The notes under the pieces: model-generated | Databases searched by the model: none | What the model saw: the letters and a program-made list of their open reading frames with translations, nothing else | What the model was told of the DNA's origin: nothing | In this document: positions 1-8,469 of the stretch, piece after piece | Layout of the letters: each line of letters starts with the position of its first letter | Numbering within the stretch: position 1 is the first letter of the stretch | Program-made: the position numbers and the translations under genes | NCBI RefSeq assembly: GCF_029868385.1 | Contig: NZ_JARWNX010000040.1 | Location: forward strand, 186,001 to 250,000 | Reading direction: 5' to 3' | Origin: Nocardia cyriacigeorgica | GTDB taxonomy: Bacteria; Actinomycetota; Actinomycetes; Mycobacteriales; Mycobacteriaceae | DNA: 64,000 nt

Positions 1-306
1 GGGAAACGATATACCGATGTCGACTATCGGCACCTGTTCGTCGCGCACGAGGTCGGGGAGTTCCGGGAAGCCGACCACCCGGTGCCCAGTGACACCGAGC
101 AGACCGGGCAGCGCCATGCGGTGGTGAACAAGCGGACCGGGGCGCCGGATCGCCGGTTCAGATACAACCCGGTATGCCCGGTGGTGCGATACGGATACCT
201 GGATTTGATGAGTACGCACGGGTTGAACTGGCGTCTCCAGGTTTCGCGGGCGGAGGCGGTGGCCCCGGTCGGCGCGGTACTGGGCGCGATTCCGCTCGGC
301 CGCTGA
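1..306 (+). CDS. 3' end of an unrecognised protein (partial at window edge)
   Basis: The frame is open from the first base to a TGA at 304-306 and gives about 101 residues. It begins GKRYTDVDYRHLFVAHEV and ends AVLGAIPLGR. An ATG/GTG start cannot be placed because the gene enters from the left. I recognise no family. Codon use (G/C in third positions) suits a real gene, and the following gene on the same strand starts 155 bases downstream. No function is proposed. Confidence 0.45.
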   Translation, partial: GKRYTDVDYRHLFVAHEVGEFREADHPVPSDTEQTGQRHAVVNKRTGAPDRRFRYNPVCPVVRYGYLDLMSTHGLNWRLQVSRAEAVAPVGAVLGAIPLGR

Positions 307-461
307 CCTTCGACCTCGTCGTGGCAGAGAGCATCGTGGCTTTGTGTGCACGTCCGGCGCAGGTGTCGGTGGAGAATGACGGCGTCCGTGGTGGATGATC
401 GTCACTGCCCGATGAGGTTTCGAGCCCGGACTGCCTGGAGCCGAAAGGAACGTACCGTTCG

Positions 462-1160
462 ATGTTCGACGAGATCCCCCACCACCTGCCACGGCCGACG
501 GAACTCGCCGGGGTCGTGGCGGTCAGGCACGCGCAGAGCACGGTGAACGCGGCGGGTGACGATCCGGACGCCGACACTCGTCCTCGCGTTCCCGATGGGG
601 ATATCGAACTGTCCCCGCTGGGTCGAGACCAAGCCGCGAAGCTCGGTGAATGGTGGTCCGGGTTCGGTCGCCACGATCGCCCCGGTCTCGTTCTCTGCTC
701 ACCGTATCTCCGCACCAGGCAGACCTGGGCGGCGATGGCGCAGGCCGCGCGGCACTCCGGTGATGAACCGATCGTGGTCGTCGACGAGCGTTTGCGTGAT
801 CGCGAAATGGGTGCGCTGGAACTGTGGTCGCCCGCCGCTATCCGCGCCGACGCCCCCGACGAGGCCGAACGTCGAGCGCGACTGGGTGATTGGTTCTACC
901 GCCCGCCCGGTGGTGAATCGCTCGCCGACCTCACCCTGCGCGTGCGCGATCTCGTCAACGATCTCGAACGTCCCGCAGCGCGAACCCGGATACTGATCGT
1001 CGCCCACGACGCGACCATCGCGGCACTGCGTCGAATCTTCGCCGGTCCAGGACCTGCGCTGCCCGAGGAACTGCCTCCGGTGCCGAATGCCTCGGTCTCG
1101 GAGTGGATTCAGGACCGCGGGCGGTTGAAGCTGGTCCGGTGGGGTGAGCGTGTCGGCTGA
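462..1160 (+). CDS. histidine phosphatase family protein
   Basis: A 232-residue protein of the phosphoglycerate mutase/acid phosphatase superfamily, which works through a phosphohistidine intermediate. The catalytic RH motif is seen as VRHAQS at residues 21-26 (R22, H23). A second conserved histidine lies near the C-terminus in IVAHDATIAAL, and an acidic segment RLRDREMG follows the central arginine loop as in the family. It has no signal peptide, so it is probably cytoplasmic. The substrate (small phosphometabolite or phosphoprotein) cannot be read from the sequence. The ATG follows an AAAGGAACG stretch. The next gene is convergent, with only a few bases between the stops. Confidence 0.85.
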   Translation: MFDEIPHHLPRPTELAGVVAVRHAQSTVNAAGDDPDADTRPRVPDGDIELSPLGRDQAAKLGEWWSGFGRHDRPGLVLCSPYLRTRQTWAAMAQAARHSGDEPIVVVDERLRDREMGALELWSPAAIRADAPDEAERRARLGDWFYRPPGGESLADLTLRVRDLVNDLERPAARTRILIVAHDATIAALRRIFAGPGPALPEELPPVPNASVSEWIQDRGRLKLVRWGERVG

Positions 1161-1165
1161 TCCAG

Positions 1166-1690
1166 CTACGAACTGCTCCCGAACGGTAGGGGAGAGCGCT
1201 GCACAGGGTAGGCCGCGACATCCATGATCACCGAACCGTCGCACGGTCCGCCATCGATATCGGTACGCCACGACCCGGTCAGCGTCCCATCCGCTCGCGG
1301 GGTGTAATACGCCACCGAATGCGCCGGAGCCCACACCTTCGGCACACCTTCTCCTTGGTAGCAGTCCCATTCCCAGTCGTAGGCGTGGACCCAGCTGGTC
1401 CCGTCCCAGGTGTACTGCGGCGGCTGCGGAAGTGTCGGATTGGCGGGTGTCGGCCCATCGAGCACGGTTGCCACGCATATGTCACCCGTGCAGGTCGTCT
1501 CGAATCGATACGTATCGGCGAAGTCGGGCTCCCACTGCCTCGCCGCCAGACTGGTGCCGTGCTTGGTCGCGGCAAAACGCTTCACCGAATAGTCGCCGGA
1601 CCATGACGGCTGCGTCCCAGCCTGCGCGGGCGCGACTCCGACCATCGACCACACCGCGATCAACGCGACCACCAGCAAGGTTTTGCGCAT
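1166..1690 (-). CDS. secreted protein of unknown function
   Basis: A 174-residue protein with a clear Sec signal peptide: MRK, a hydrophobic core LLVVALIAVWSMVGVAP, and a likely cut after AQA. The mature part has four cysteines (ETTCTGDICVA, WDCYQGEG, GGPCDGS) and many Trp/Tyr residues, consistent with a small disulfide-bonded extracellular domain. Similar short secreted proteins are common and uncharacterised in mycobacteria and nocardiae. No Shine-Dalgarno sequence is obvious before the ATG, so a leaderless start is possible. It is convergent with the histidine phosphatase. Confidence 0.75.
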   Translation of the reverse strand: MRKTLLVVALIAVWSMVGVAPAQAGTQPSWSGDYSVKRFAATKHGTSLAARQWEPDFADTYRFETTCTGDICVATVLDGPTPANPTLPQPPQYTWDGTSWVHAYDWEWDCYQGEGVPKVWAPAHSVAYYTPRADGTLTGSWRTDIDGGPCDGSVIMDVAAYPVQRSPLPFGSSS

Positions 1691-2126
1691 GACCGGATTG
1701 AATCACAGGGACCGGTGATGTGAAGCGAGTATGAGCCAGATGGTGATGTGGCCGGTATGTTGCGGGTGGAATCCGACCTCGGCGGTCGTCATGGCTGTGA
1801 TGGCCGACATGAAGAAGTCGTCGTCGCCCATCATGAGCGCGCGATCTCGCGTGCAGGCGATATGTTCCTGAAGATCGACGCCGATCAGTCGAACACCGAC
1901 GCGATTGCCAGAGCGCCGATCCCCACCCCTGACGTCCTATAGCCCAGGCCGCCTGTGCTCGCGTTCGTTGTGAAGCCTCGGTGTTCGCTTGCTGGTCGAG
2001 CACGGCTTCGACCCGCCACGCCTGGTTGTGAGGCCGACGTGCTCCGGAGCCAGGCGATGCGAGCCCAGCGAGCACGAGACACGTGGCCGAGATCCGGGCG
2101 GTCCACCCGGATCTCACCCACCGGAA
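1691..2126. other. intergenic stretch containing only gene debris
   Basis: About 440 bases between two minus-strand secreted-protein genes. The only recognisable content is the phosphotransferase-like remnant at 1805-1942. The other open frames here are short, arginine-rich and look like shadows. Confidence 0.5.
1805..1942 (+). pseudogene. remnant of an aminoglycoside phosphotransferase-like gene (N-terminal part)
   Basis: The frame reads RHEEVVVAHHERAISR, AGDMFLKIDADQ, then ARAPIPTPDVL and a TAG. This matches the N-terminal lobe of actinobacterial phosphotransferase (APH) proteins, where a FLKVDAD-type strand precedes a PxPTPxVLW segment. Nothing of the catalytic lobe (HGDLxxxN, DFxxA) follows. 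It is therefore a truncated fossil rather than a working kinase. The family call rests on a short match. Confidence 0.45.
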
Positions 2127-2384
2127 TCAGCTGTTCTCGCAGCCGATCCCATTACCGTCGCGGTCGAGGTCGTACTCATCCGGCCCGATCACCCGCACCC
2201 GCCCGGTGTACTCCGGCCCGTTCCCACTCCCACCGGCACAGTCCACATCGGACGTGATCGGCACACACGGATCGTAGGACTCATGGCACCCGGACCCCGG
2301 CTGAGCCGAGGCCTGCACCGGAATCGACAGAACCAGCCCGACAGCAACAGCGGACGTTCCGAGAACAGCGGCGAATCTCATCAT
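2127..2384 (-). CDS. small secreted protein with Excalibur calcium-binding motif
   Basis: An 85-residue protein with a signal peptide (MMRFAAVLGTSAVAVGLVLS, cut near ASAQP). Its C-terminus DLDRDGNGIGCENS is the Excalibur signature (DxDxDGxxCE), thought to bind calcium and found in many extracellular actinobacterial proteins and nucleases. Two upstream cysteine pairs suggest disulfides. No enzymatic domain is attached, so the motif stands alone. A GGAG-like ribosome site precedes the ATGATG start; either Met could be used. Confidence 0.8.
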   Translation of the reverse strand: MMRFAAVLGTSAVAVGLVLSIPVQASAQPGSGCHESYDPCVPITSDVDCAGGSGNGPEYTGRVRVIGPDEYDLDRDGNGIGCENS

Positions 2385-2531
2385 GCTCCATTCACTTGTG
2401 AAACGCTGCCGATTCTGTCACGCCCAAAACCTGTTTCAGTACCCATTCAGAAAACCGGTGTAACGCACTCTTCCTGCAATGTGATCTACCTCTCAATAGC
2501 GCGACGTGGCCGCGCCCCGACCAGAATCGAC

Positions 2532-2687
2532 GGTCTGGGCAAGTACGTCTCCATGACCGCCTCCAACAACGCCGACGGCGGCGAGATCACCTGCCGGATC
2601 CTGGTTGGCGACAAGGTCGTCTCCGAGCAGACCTCCAGCGGGCCGTTCGCCTCGGCGAGCTGCTCAGGAGACGCGGGGGAGGAGTAG
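2532..2687 (+). pseudogene. C-terminal remnant of an MmpS-family accessory protein gene
   Basis: About 51 codons before the TAG at 2685 read GLGKYVSMTASNN, GGEITCRILVGDKVVSE and TSSGPFASASCSG. This is the C-terminal beta-rich end of MmpS-type proteins, which partner MmpL transporters of mycolic-acid bacteria. The frame upstream has no transmembrane segment or domain core, so only the tail remains. No mmpL gene is near. Confidence 0.6.
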
Positions 2688-2929
2688 ACCGCGGCGTGGT
2701 CGGCTCATCCGGCCGACCACGCTCCGCTCGCTCGCCCGGATTCGTCATCAATCCGGTCCGCTCCGGGAGAGCATTCGGATGTCCGGGGTCTCTCCGGCCT
2801 TCATCGCCACTCCCGCTCGACCGCCGACCGATCGCGCAGACGCATGAACATTGTTCGGGTGCTTGCGAGTTCAGCGCCAGGTGGGAACGGCTGTCGGCTC
2901 AGGCGGCGTGGTTCACTGGTCGGGCTCGG

Positions 2930-3274
2930 TCAGCTCCCGGGTCGAAGACCGGAGGAAACATTGATGACGACCTTGTCGTCGGTGACCTCGCGGACGGAGA
3001 TGGTGTTGCCATCGAGGGAACCCGACTCGCCCACCGGCACAGTGACTTCCTGCCCGCCCACTGAGAGGCTGACGGTATTGCCCTCCACCTTGACCACCTT
3101 GATCTTCAGCCCGAGAACGCTCGCTTCGGCATCGACGCCGCGCTCGAAGGTGATGAGGCAGCCCTCGACCTTGCACTCGGAGGTGTACCCATCACCCTGG
3201 ACGGTGCAGGCCACCGCGCCGAATGTGGTCAGCGTGGCGAAGAAAGATGCTGCGATCAGCCGTCGAACATACAC
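2930..3274 (-). CDS. putative small lipoprotein
   Basis: Starting at the GTG at 3274 gives about 114 residues with a lipoprotein-type leader: a positive RR, a hydrophobic core LIAASFFATLTTFGAV, then AC as a possible lipidated cysteine. The mature part holds a second Cys pair (ECKVEGC) and a repeated beta-strand pattern (VVKVEGNTVSLSVGGQEVTV). An ATG at 3319 extends the same frame by 15 residues and overlaps the stop of the gene upstream (ATGAGTGA), which would couple translation. I prefer the shorter start because it puts the signal peptide at the N-terminus. Family unknown. Confidence 0.6.
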   Translation of the reverse strand: MYVRRLIAASFFATLTTFGAVACTVQGDGYTSECKVEGCLITFERGVDAEASVLGLKIKVVKVEGNTVSLSVGGQEVTVPVGESGSLDGNTISVREVTDDKVVINVSSGLRPGS

Positions 3275-3311
3275 CCGGCCAGTGTAGATCCAGGTCCACC
3301 GCCCCGGCGGC

Positions 3312-3794
3312 TCACTCATGGGGATCCGCCATCAACACCACCCGATCCACCTCCGGCGAATACCCGAGCACAGGATGCCCGAAATCCCCCTCGGCCACCA
3401 TCACCACTTCCTTCCGCAGCACCCGCCCGATCGCGCCGAGAAACCCACACAGCACATCCACCCCCACCTGCCCCTGCAATTCCTGAAGGTCGACGTCGAA
3501 CTCGATCTGCTCCTCGGCCCACGGTCGAAAAATCGCCAACAGCTCCGGCGCCGCCCGAACATGCAGACTGACCACCTCATCATCCTCACCCCGCCCCAAC
3601 ACCTCCGCCGCCGAAGGCAACGCCTTCACCTCATCCCCCTCCCTGAACTCCCACTCCCACCCACTCGACCGAACCAGCTCGAACACCGCCTGCCAGTCCT
3701 CGACCGTCGTGTCGTGGACGTAGATATCCGGCAGCGCACCCATGAGAGCGGGATCGAAGAAGTTCCTGACGTCGTCCCAGACCAGATCTGACAT
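3312..3794 (-). CDS. small acidic hypothetical protein
   Basis: 160 residues from ATG 3794 (MSDLVWDDVRNFFDP). It is acidic, single-domain, and has no signal or membrane segment. The pattern (VEDWQAVFELVRSSGWEWEF, then a C-terminal PEVDRVVLMADP) resembles small actinobacterial proteins sometimes annotated as immunity-like, but no function is established. It overlaps the lipoprotein-like gene downstream by 8 bases if that gene uses its longer start, so the two are probably co-transcribed. An upstream in-frame ATG would add 23 unconvincing residues. Confidence 0.6.
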   Translation of the reverse strand: MSDLVWDDVRNFFDPALMGALPDIYVHDTTVEDWQAVFELVRSSGWEWEFREGDEVKALPSAAEVLGRGEDDEVVSLHVRAAPELLAIFRPWAEEQIEFDVDLQELQGQVGVDVLCGFLGAIGRVLRKEVVMVAEGDFGHPVLGYSPEVDRVVLMADPHE

Positions 3795-3979
3795 GAGTTC
3801 ATCATGGTTGATTGGAGTCGTGAGGGCGCGATCGGATCCGCTCATCCGCATGGCGGTCGGCATGGGCGCGAAGTGAGCGCCGAGCTATCGCGGGATAGCG
3901 ATGCAGCAAGCCGCCATCTGCGAAAGCTCATCGAGTAACGGGCACTAACGAAACGACGCGGGAAACCGACAGGGCCAGT

Positions 3980-4470
3980 GTGACGACGACCAAAGACGGC
4001 GATATCGCAGCGGAACTCCATCTCGACGAGGGCGAAACCTTCTTGCTCGCATCGCTGCAACTGCTGATGCTCGACCGCGATCTCGCCGCCGAGAAGCGCG
4101 CGCCCGAAGCCAAGATCGCGGTCCGCGACGCCGTCGTGTCCTCAGCGGTCGAACTCCTCGAGCAGTTGTCCGATTCGGCGCCGCAGTGGGCCCGCACCTA
4201 CGCCGACACCTGTCGGCCGATCGCGCCCGAGTCGGTCTGCGAGGCGCCTGTTCAACTGTGCGGCAACATCACCGACCGCCACCGAGCGGTCCTGCTGACG
4301 ATCGAACTGCTGCTGTTCACGCCATGGACCGACTCGAAAACGAAATGGATCGAGAAGGAGCGCCGCCAGTCGTTGAAGGTTGTCGCTGCGATGTTCCAGG
4401 AGTTGCGGCCCGACGACCTTTCGGTCATGGAGCGATCATGCGCCGCGATCATGCGCCGTCTGCGTCGCGC
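3980..4470 (+). pseudogene. hypothetical gene truncated by an IS1380 remnant
   Basis: The start MTTTKDGDIAAELHLDEGE and the following helical sequence (LASLQLLMLDRDLAAEKRAPE, VELLEQLSDSAPQWARTYAD) look like a genuine actinobacterial cytoplasmic protein. At about residue 150 the frame runs into unrelated sequence from a transposase read in the wrong frame and becomes a random arginine-rich tail to 4957. The native C-terminus is therefore lost. Whether the shortened protein is made is unknown. Confidence 0.55.
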
Positions 4471-4931
4471 GACCCGAAGCGGTGGCCGCCCGGTTGATCG
4501 TGCGTCGTGTCCGCGAAGCTGCGCGTCAGGACGAGTTGTTCCCGGTCTGGCGGTATCACCCGTTCTTCACCGACTCGACCGAACCCGTCGTGGACGCCGA
4601 TCTCACTCACTGCTGCCATGCCGTCATCGAAACCGTGTTCGCCGACCTGATCGACGGCCCGCCGGCGCATATGCCCTCTGGGTGTTTCGGCGCGAATTCG
4701 GCTTGGGTGCTGTGCTGCGATCGCCCACAATCTGCTGCGTGCCGCCGGTCGGCTCGCCGACCCGCAACTGGGCCGCGCTCGCGGGCGAGTTTGCGCCGAA
4801 AGATCGTCGCTGTGCCCGCCCGTTTCACCCGCCCGCAACGCAGACCCGTCCTGCACCTGCCCCCTCACTGGCCCTGGGCCCGGGCCTGGCAGCAGTTGTG
4901 GCACGCCACCACCGGACTCCCGACCGCCTGA
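4470..4931 (+). pseudogene. C-terminal remnant of an IS1380-family transposase, frameshifted
   Basis: In the frame ending at 4931 the sequence reads RLIVRRVREAARQDELFPVW, YHPFFTDSTEPVVDADLTH, AVIETVFADLIDGP and finally RPQRRPVLHLPPHWPW. These are hallmark blocks of IS1380 transposase C-termini, including the final catalytic Glu region. Around 4713-4795 the match hops to a neighbouring frame (AIAHNLLRAAGRLADP) and back, so at least two frame breaks are present. The N-terminal two thirds is missing. It abuts the 3' part of a hypothetical gene. Confidence 0.75.
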
Positions 4932-5013
4932 ACACCGCGAAACACCCCTACGACTAGGAATAACAGTGGAAAGGCTGGGCAGACCAGCAGCTACCCGACA
5001 CCCAAATTCCATT

Positions 5014-5040
5014 GGGCCGCGCGCCTGCGGCGCGCGGCCC
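5014..5040. terminator. strong GC hairpin, possible terminator
   Basis: Perfect 12-bp inverted repeat (gggccgcgcgcc, 3-base loop tgc, ggcgcgcggccc) just downstream of the transposase remnant. There is no U-tract. Actinobacterial terminators often lack one, but it could also be a relic of an IS end. Confidence 0.55.
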
Positions 5041-5162
5041 ACTCAGCAACTTCATCGGTGGATCGAGGCTAAGTGCGGCCCTGCGAAGCTATCGGATGAT
5101 AGGCCGCCGAAATCGCGTGATTGCGGTGTCTCCAGGTGGGCTGCGAAGATGTTGTGGTGCGC

Positions 5163-5975
5163 ATGCCCCGTTTTCGCGAGGTCCTGTTCGTTTCCGAAGG
5201 CAAGTTGGAGTGGGAATTCAGCGAGGCGAGCTCGCTTGATCGGAGGAAGGCTGGAGGTGAGGTATCCATTGGTCTGCCGGGCAACGGTATGAAGGTCTTG
5301 ACGCCTGCTGGGTCGCTCAGTTCGGTGGAGATCGCTGCCAAGCTCGAAAAGGTTATCCGCCACATTGATCGAAGACATCGTCCGCAACCTTTCGAGGCAC
5401 CTGGACTCAAGGCCAATCTCCGGCCCAATCAATGGATCACCTTCGATCTCAACATGAGATACGGTACAGCCCGCCAGGACAGCGCTACATCAGGTGCACC
5501 ACATGACGTAGTCCTCTTCGGCGGTAGCGTTCAATCCGAGGGCGGCGGCGATGGCCGATCACTCGACTTGCTTCTCTGCGGATCGATTCAGCACCTTCGA
5601 AGCCGGGTCGCGAGCTACGGTCGCATGGGCTCAAATACAGACTGGTTGTACGATTTCGCCAGCGAACTGAATCGTCGTGAATGGGCAAATGTCCATGTGA
5701 TACCAGAGTTCCCGACGGCGACTGTGCCACACCATCACAGCTCCATTACCCCAGAACATGTTGCCCACGAAGTCTTTGGCGGTCTGATGCGATCGACGCA
5801 TCCCCGGCCGGATTACAGTCGGCTCTGTGGACATGCTCGAGTGCTTATGGACATCGACAATGCCCAGTGGGCCACTAGGTTGGTTATCGCGACACCACTA
5901 TATATAGAGCGGGCGACTGCCCGATCGCGAAGACGCTGGTGGCCGTCCCGCCGCGCAGATCCTGGCATGTGCTAA
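5163..5975 (+). CDS. DUF7019/SAVMC3_10250-like protein
   Basis: About 270 residues from ATG 5163 (MPRFREVLFVSEGKLEWEF). The overall plan resembles the actinobacterial family I know as SAVMC3_10250/DUF7019: an N-terminal YVS-type strand, a middle LEKVIRHIDRR helix, a WITFDLNMRYG strand, then DVVLFGGSV and a C-terminal RLVIATPLYIERA. That family often sits near defence genes, but its activity is not known. An ATG at 5121 adds 14 weak residues. It begins the more AT-rich patch that also carries the SLATT and TIR genes. The family call is from pattern memory only. Confidence 0.5.
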   Translation: MPRFREVLFVSEGKLEWEFSEASSLDRRKAGGEVSIGLPGNGMKVLTPAGSLSSVEIAAKLEKVIRHIDRRHRPQPFEAPGLKANLRPNQWITFDLNMRYGTARQDSATSGAPHDVVLFGGSVQSEGGGDGRSLDLLLCGSIQHLRSRVASYGRMGSNTDWLYDFASELNRREWANVHVIPEFPTATVPHHHSSITPEHVAHEVFGGLMRSTHPRPDYSRLCGHARVLMDIDNAQWATRLVIATPLYIERATARSRRRWWPSRRADPGMC

Positions 5976-6016
5976 GCACTGAGAGGTGTAGGGTGCCAGT
6001 GTCTGCTAGCACGGAA

Positions 6017-6628
6017 CTAGTAGTCCAAATCTAGACGAGCGCAATCTCGAATTCTATCGAGGGCGGCGAGAAGTTCGCGTCGACTTTGGCGCATTTCTGA
6101 TCCGGCCTCTTGGATAAGAGCTTCACTCTCGTTTGTCTGCTTATTTGATATCGCGGCTGTGGCGTACGCAACAAAATTGAAGGACAGGCCTTCGAATTTC
6201 CGTATTTCCTCCCGGACCTCGGTTGACCAGTAGAATTGGGCCGAGCATGCTTCCAGTGGTACTCGTAGAGTCTCTGGGTACCAGTTCTCAAGCAAGTCTC
6301 GGGCGCGCCGCACGACTGATGTATCTTCTCCGTAGTAGCCAAACCACACTTCGTCGATGGTTCGCTCCAAGTTGTAGAGCCACACGCCCAACCGGTCGTA
6401 GGCATCTGTCAGGCGCTCGCGAATATTGGCTTGCCGAGCGGCCTCGAGCTGCATCTCATACTGGCGTAGACTGAGATTGAAATATGTGTCAACCTGTGTC
6501 TGTACAAGCTGTACGTCCCCGCGGGACCGAAAATATGCACCAAAATAACCGGCGGTTATCCCCGTGATCAGCACTACCAGGATAGTTATCACAGATGGCA
6601 AGTTGTGTCTCTCTAGGCGTTCGTGCAA
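6017..6628 (-). CDS. single-span membrane protein with cytoplasmic helical domain
   Basis: Starting at the TTG at 6628 gives about 203 residues: a short basic head (HERLERHNLPS), one transmembrane helix (VITILVVLITGITAGYFGAY), then a long helical part (NLSLRQYEMQLEAARQAN, RRELLAALDRIRDCA). The frame stays open upstream to 6841, but that part is the out-of-frame IS630 remnant and not native. A TATACT hexamer 9 bases before the TTG and the lack of a ribosome site suggest a leaderless message. I recognise no family. It is more AT-rich than the window average, like its neighbours. Confidence 0.6.
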   Translation of the reverse strand: MHERLERHNLPSVITILVVLITGITAGYFGAYFRSRGDVQLVQTQVDTYFNLSLRQYEMQLEAARQANIRERLTDAYDRLGVWLYNLERTIDEVWFGYYGEDTSVVRRARDLLENWYPETLRVPLEACSAQFYWSTEVREEIRKFEGLSFNFVAYATAAISNKQTNESEALIQEAGSEMRQSRRELLAALDRIRDCARLDLDY

Positions 6629-6659
6629 ATTCGTGAATAGTATACGCTTGGCCCAACAA

Positions 6660-6972
6660 GCGCCCGGTCCAACAGTATCGACGGCGGCCGTCCGGGCCGG
6701 GGTTCGATGGCCAACCCGGGCAGACCGTGTTCGATGAAGCGGTTCCGCTACTTCGCCACGGTCATCGGCGTGACACCGACCGTTGTCGCCACATGCGCGT
6801 TCGCCGCGCCCGGCTCCGCGCACGCCAGCACGACCCGGCACCGCAACGCATACGCCTGCGTCGATGTCGCCGCCCGCGCACCCCGCACCAACTCCCGACG
6901 CTGCGCTTGAGTCACCACCAACTCCGGACCCGATCTCGGCCGCCCAGTCCTCGTCGCCGCCGAGTCCTACAA
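6660..6972 (-). pseudogene. N-terminal remnant of an IS630-family transposase with amber stop
   Basis: Read on the minus strand this gives ELVVTQAQRRELVRGARAAT, YALRCRVVLACAEPGAANA, VATTVGVTPMTVAK, stop, RNRFIEHGLPGLAIEPRPG, RPPSILLDR. This is the helix-turn-helix head of an IS630 transposase. The stop is TAG at 6750-6748, where the family has Trp (TGG), so a single base change explains it. The DDE catalytic part is absent. The remnant ends directly upstream of the membrane-protein gene and artificially lengthens that gene's open frame. Confidence 0.8.
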
Positions 6973-7047
6973 TTAACCAACGGATTTCAGGCGCGGAACA
7001 CTGGCTCGTCTAGTGTCATCATGATGTGACAGCTTCCCGGCGAACGG

Positions 7048-7497
7048 ATGCAGATGCCTTACCGAAGTGCTGATGAGGATTACGCCTTGACGCTGGCGAA
7101 TGATTCGTACGAGTGGTATCGACAGGCTGCAATCAAAGCGCGCAAGTTCCATCGGGCCACTGAGGTACTGCAGTTGGTTGGCTCGGCAGCCATACCGGTT
7201 TCTGTCGCGGTATCGCCCGAAAATGCCACTGTACCCGCCATTCTCGGCTCGATGGTGGTGGTTATAACAGGTCTGCGAGCAGCCTTTCACTGGCACGAGG
7301 ACTACCTCAGGTTCAGTCAGGCGCGAGAAGCTGTCGAGGCCGAAAGGCGGCTCTATAATACCGGCACAGTTCCATACAACGATATGGATACACGTGGGCA
7401 AGTCCTCGCAATGGCAATAACCAGGATTGAGCAGAAGGAGATGGGGTCATGGTTGAAGATCGCCGCACCGCATGATCAGGCATCGCACCGTTCCTAA
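7048..7497 (+). CDS. DUF4231/SLATT-domain two-helix membrane protein
   Basis: 149 residues. An N-terminal helix (DYALTLANDSYEWYRQAAIK) is followed by two adjacent membrane helices (LVGSAAIPVSVAV and VPAILGSMVVVITGLRAAFH) and the diagnostic WHEDYLRFSQAREAVEAERR helix. This is the DUF4231/SLATT arrangement. SLATT proteins are predicted membrane-disrupting effectors in nucleotide-signalled and related antiviral systems. No nucleotidyltransferase is next to it; its convergent neighbour is a TIR-domain gene. Start could be ATG 7048 or 7054. Function here is inferred from family only. Confidence 0.8.
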   Translation: MQMPYRSADEDYALTLANDSYEWYRQAAIKARKFHRATEVLQLVGSAAIPVSVAVSPENATVPAILGSMVVVITGLRAAFHWHEDYLRFSQAREAVEAERRLYNTGTVPYNDMDTRGQVLAMAITRIEQKEMGSWLKIAAPHDQASHRS

Positions 7498-7689
7498 TTA
7501 ACGGGTGTAGGGGCGATAATTAAACGAGTGACGGCGATAGGGCGGAGAATGCAGGGGCGAGCAGCGAGATGTTTCCGCTTTCTCCTACTGGGCTCATCGT
7601 TTCGTTGTGGCTGATAGTTCGACAGTATTGTAAATAACTAGGGTGTACGGAGATGGATGTGTCATTTCCGGACTGCTCTATCAAGAGCT

Positions 7690-8469
7690 CTATCCGGCAA
7701 GGGCATTGAAGTCGACAGTCATCCCAGCGTTGTTAAGTTCTTTAGCGAGCGGCAGTTTCCACCCCCCGTTCGGGTCCAATGATATATAGAGAATTCCGTC
7801 GGTATCCGATGGACGTTCGACGCCGGGTTCCACAAGTAGCGCAACTCTAGATCGCCCCAGTTTGCCGATGAAATAACCGAGTTCAAAGATTACATTCTGA
7901 CGGGCGCGAGGCCGCGGTTCGTCTGATGCATTTTTTGTCGATCCGACATCGTCACCGCTGGCTACTATGATCGCATAAGCAGCCTCGGATGCGGCACGCT
8001 CCAGATTCTCGATGACCGTATCGCCTTGATTAGGGTAATCGATCAAGATTGTCGGTTTGACAGCTGTCAGGTCGCGGACGAGCGTTGAAACCTCGAGCCT
8101 TCGGGCGTTGTCGTGTCCGTGAACAATGAATACTCGAGTTCCGCCAGGTGCGGTAGCTCCACCTTCGTCGACTGATATTCCGTCAACCAGTTCTATCTCC
8201 CCGATAGCGGCTTTCATCAGCGCCACCGACTGTTTGATGCCGCCTCGCCGAGCTTGTACGTAATAGTCATTGGACATGCCAGACCAGGCCATCCCGGGAG
8301 AGAACGTTACCTTGATGAGGTGATTATAGGTCGGATTATCAGCTCCCAGGGTTGTGCGCAGCGCAACTTCATTCCTCGCCCGCCAGTGATCAAGGTCGGC
8401 AACTTCTCCGTTTGAGTCAACCGAATCAATTTGTTTTTGGATGGTGGCGATCTTGCGTTGAAGGTTCAT
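7690..8469 (-). CDS. CAP12/Pycsar-effector-type TIR domain protein
   Basis: 259 residues from ATG 8469. The C-terminal half is a TIR-like domain of the PF10137 type: VFIVHGHDNARRLEV at about residue 113, PNQGDTVIENLE, AYAIIVASGDDVG, then ARQNVIFELGYFIGKLGR and a WKLPLAKELNNAG tail. The conserved Glu in NVIFELGYF fits the NADase active site known for TIR effectors. Members act as NAD-depleting effectors in some CBASS and Pycsar systems. The N-terminal 100 residues are unassigned. No cyclase gene is in the window, so this may be a stand-alone TIR protein. A start at 8622 would run back over the IS3 end and is rejected. Confidence 0.85.
   Translation of the reverse strand: MNLQRKIATIQKQIDSVDSNGEVADLDHWRARNEVALRTTLGADNPTYNHLIKVTFSPGMAWSGMSNDYYVQARRGGIKQSVALMKAAIGEIELVDGISVDEGGATAPGGTRVFIVHGHDNARRLEVSTLVRDLTAVKPTILIDYPNQGDTVIENLERAASEAAYAIIVASGDDVGSTKNASDEPRPRARQNVIFELGYFIGKLGRSRVALLVEPGVERPSDTDGILYISLDPNGGWKLPLAKELNNAGMTVDFNALAG

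Noticed and set aside
1989..2687. A 232-codon plus-strand protein
   Set aside because: Only the last 51 codons look like protein (MmpS tail); the rest lies antisense to the Excalibur gene and is shadow.
5163..8469. A complete CBASS or Pycsar system
   Set aside because: TIR and SLATT effectors are present, but no CD-NTase or nucleotide cyclase gene is found in the window, and the genes are not in one operon.
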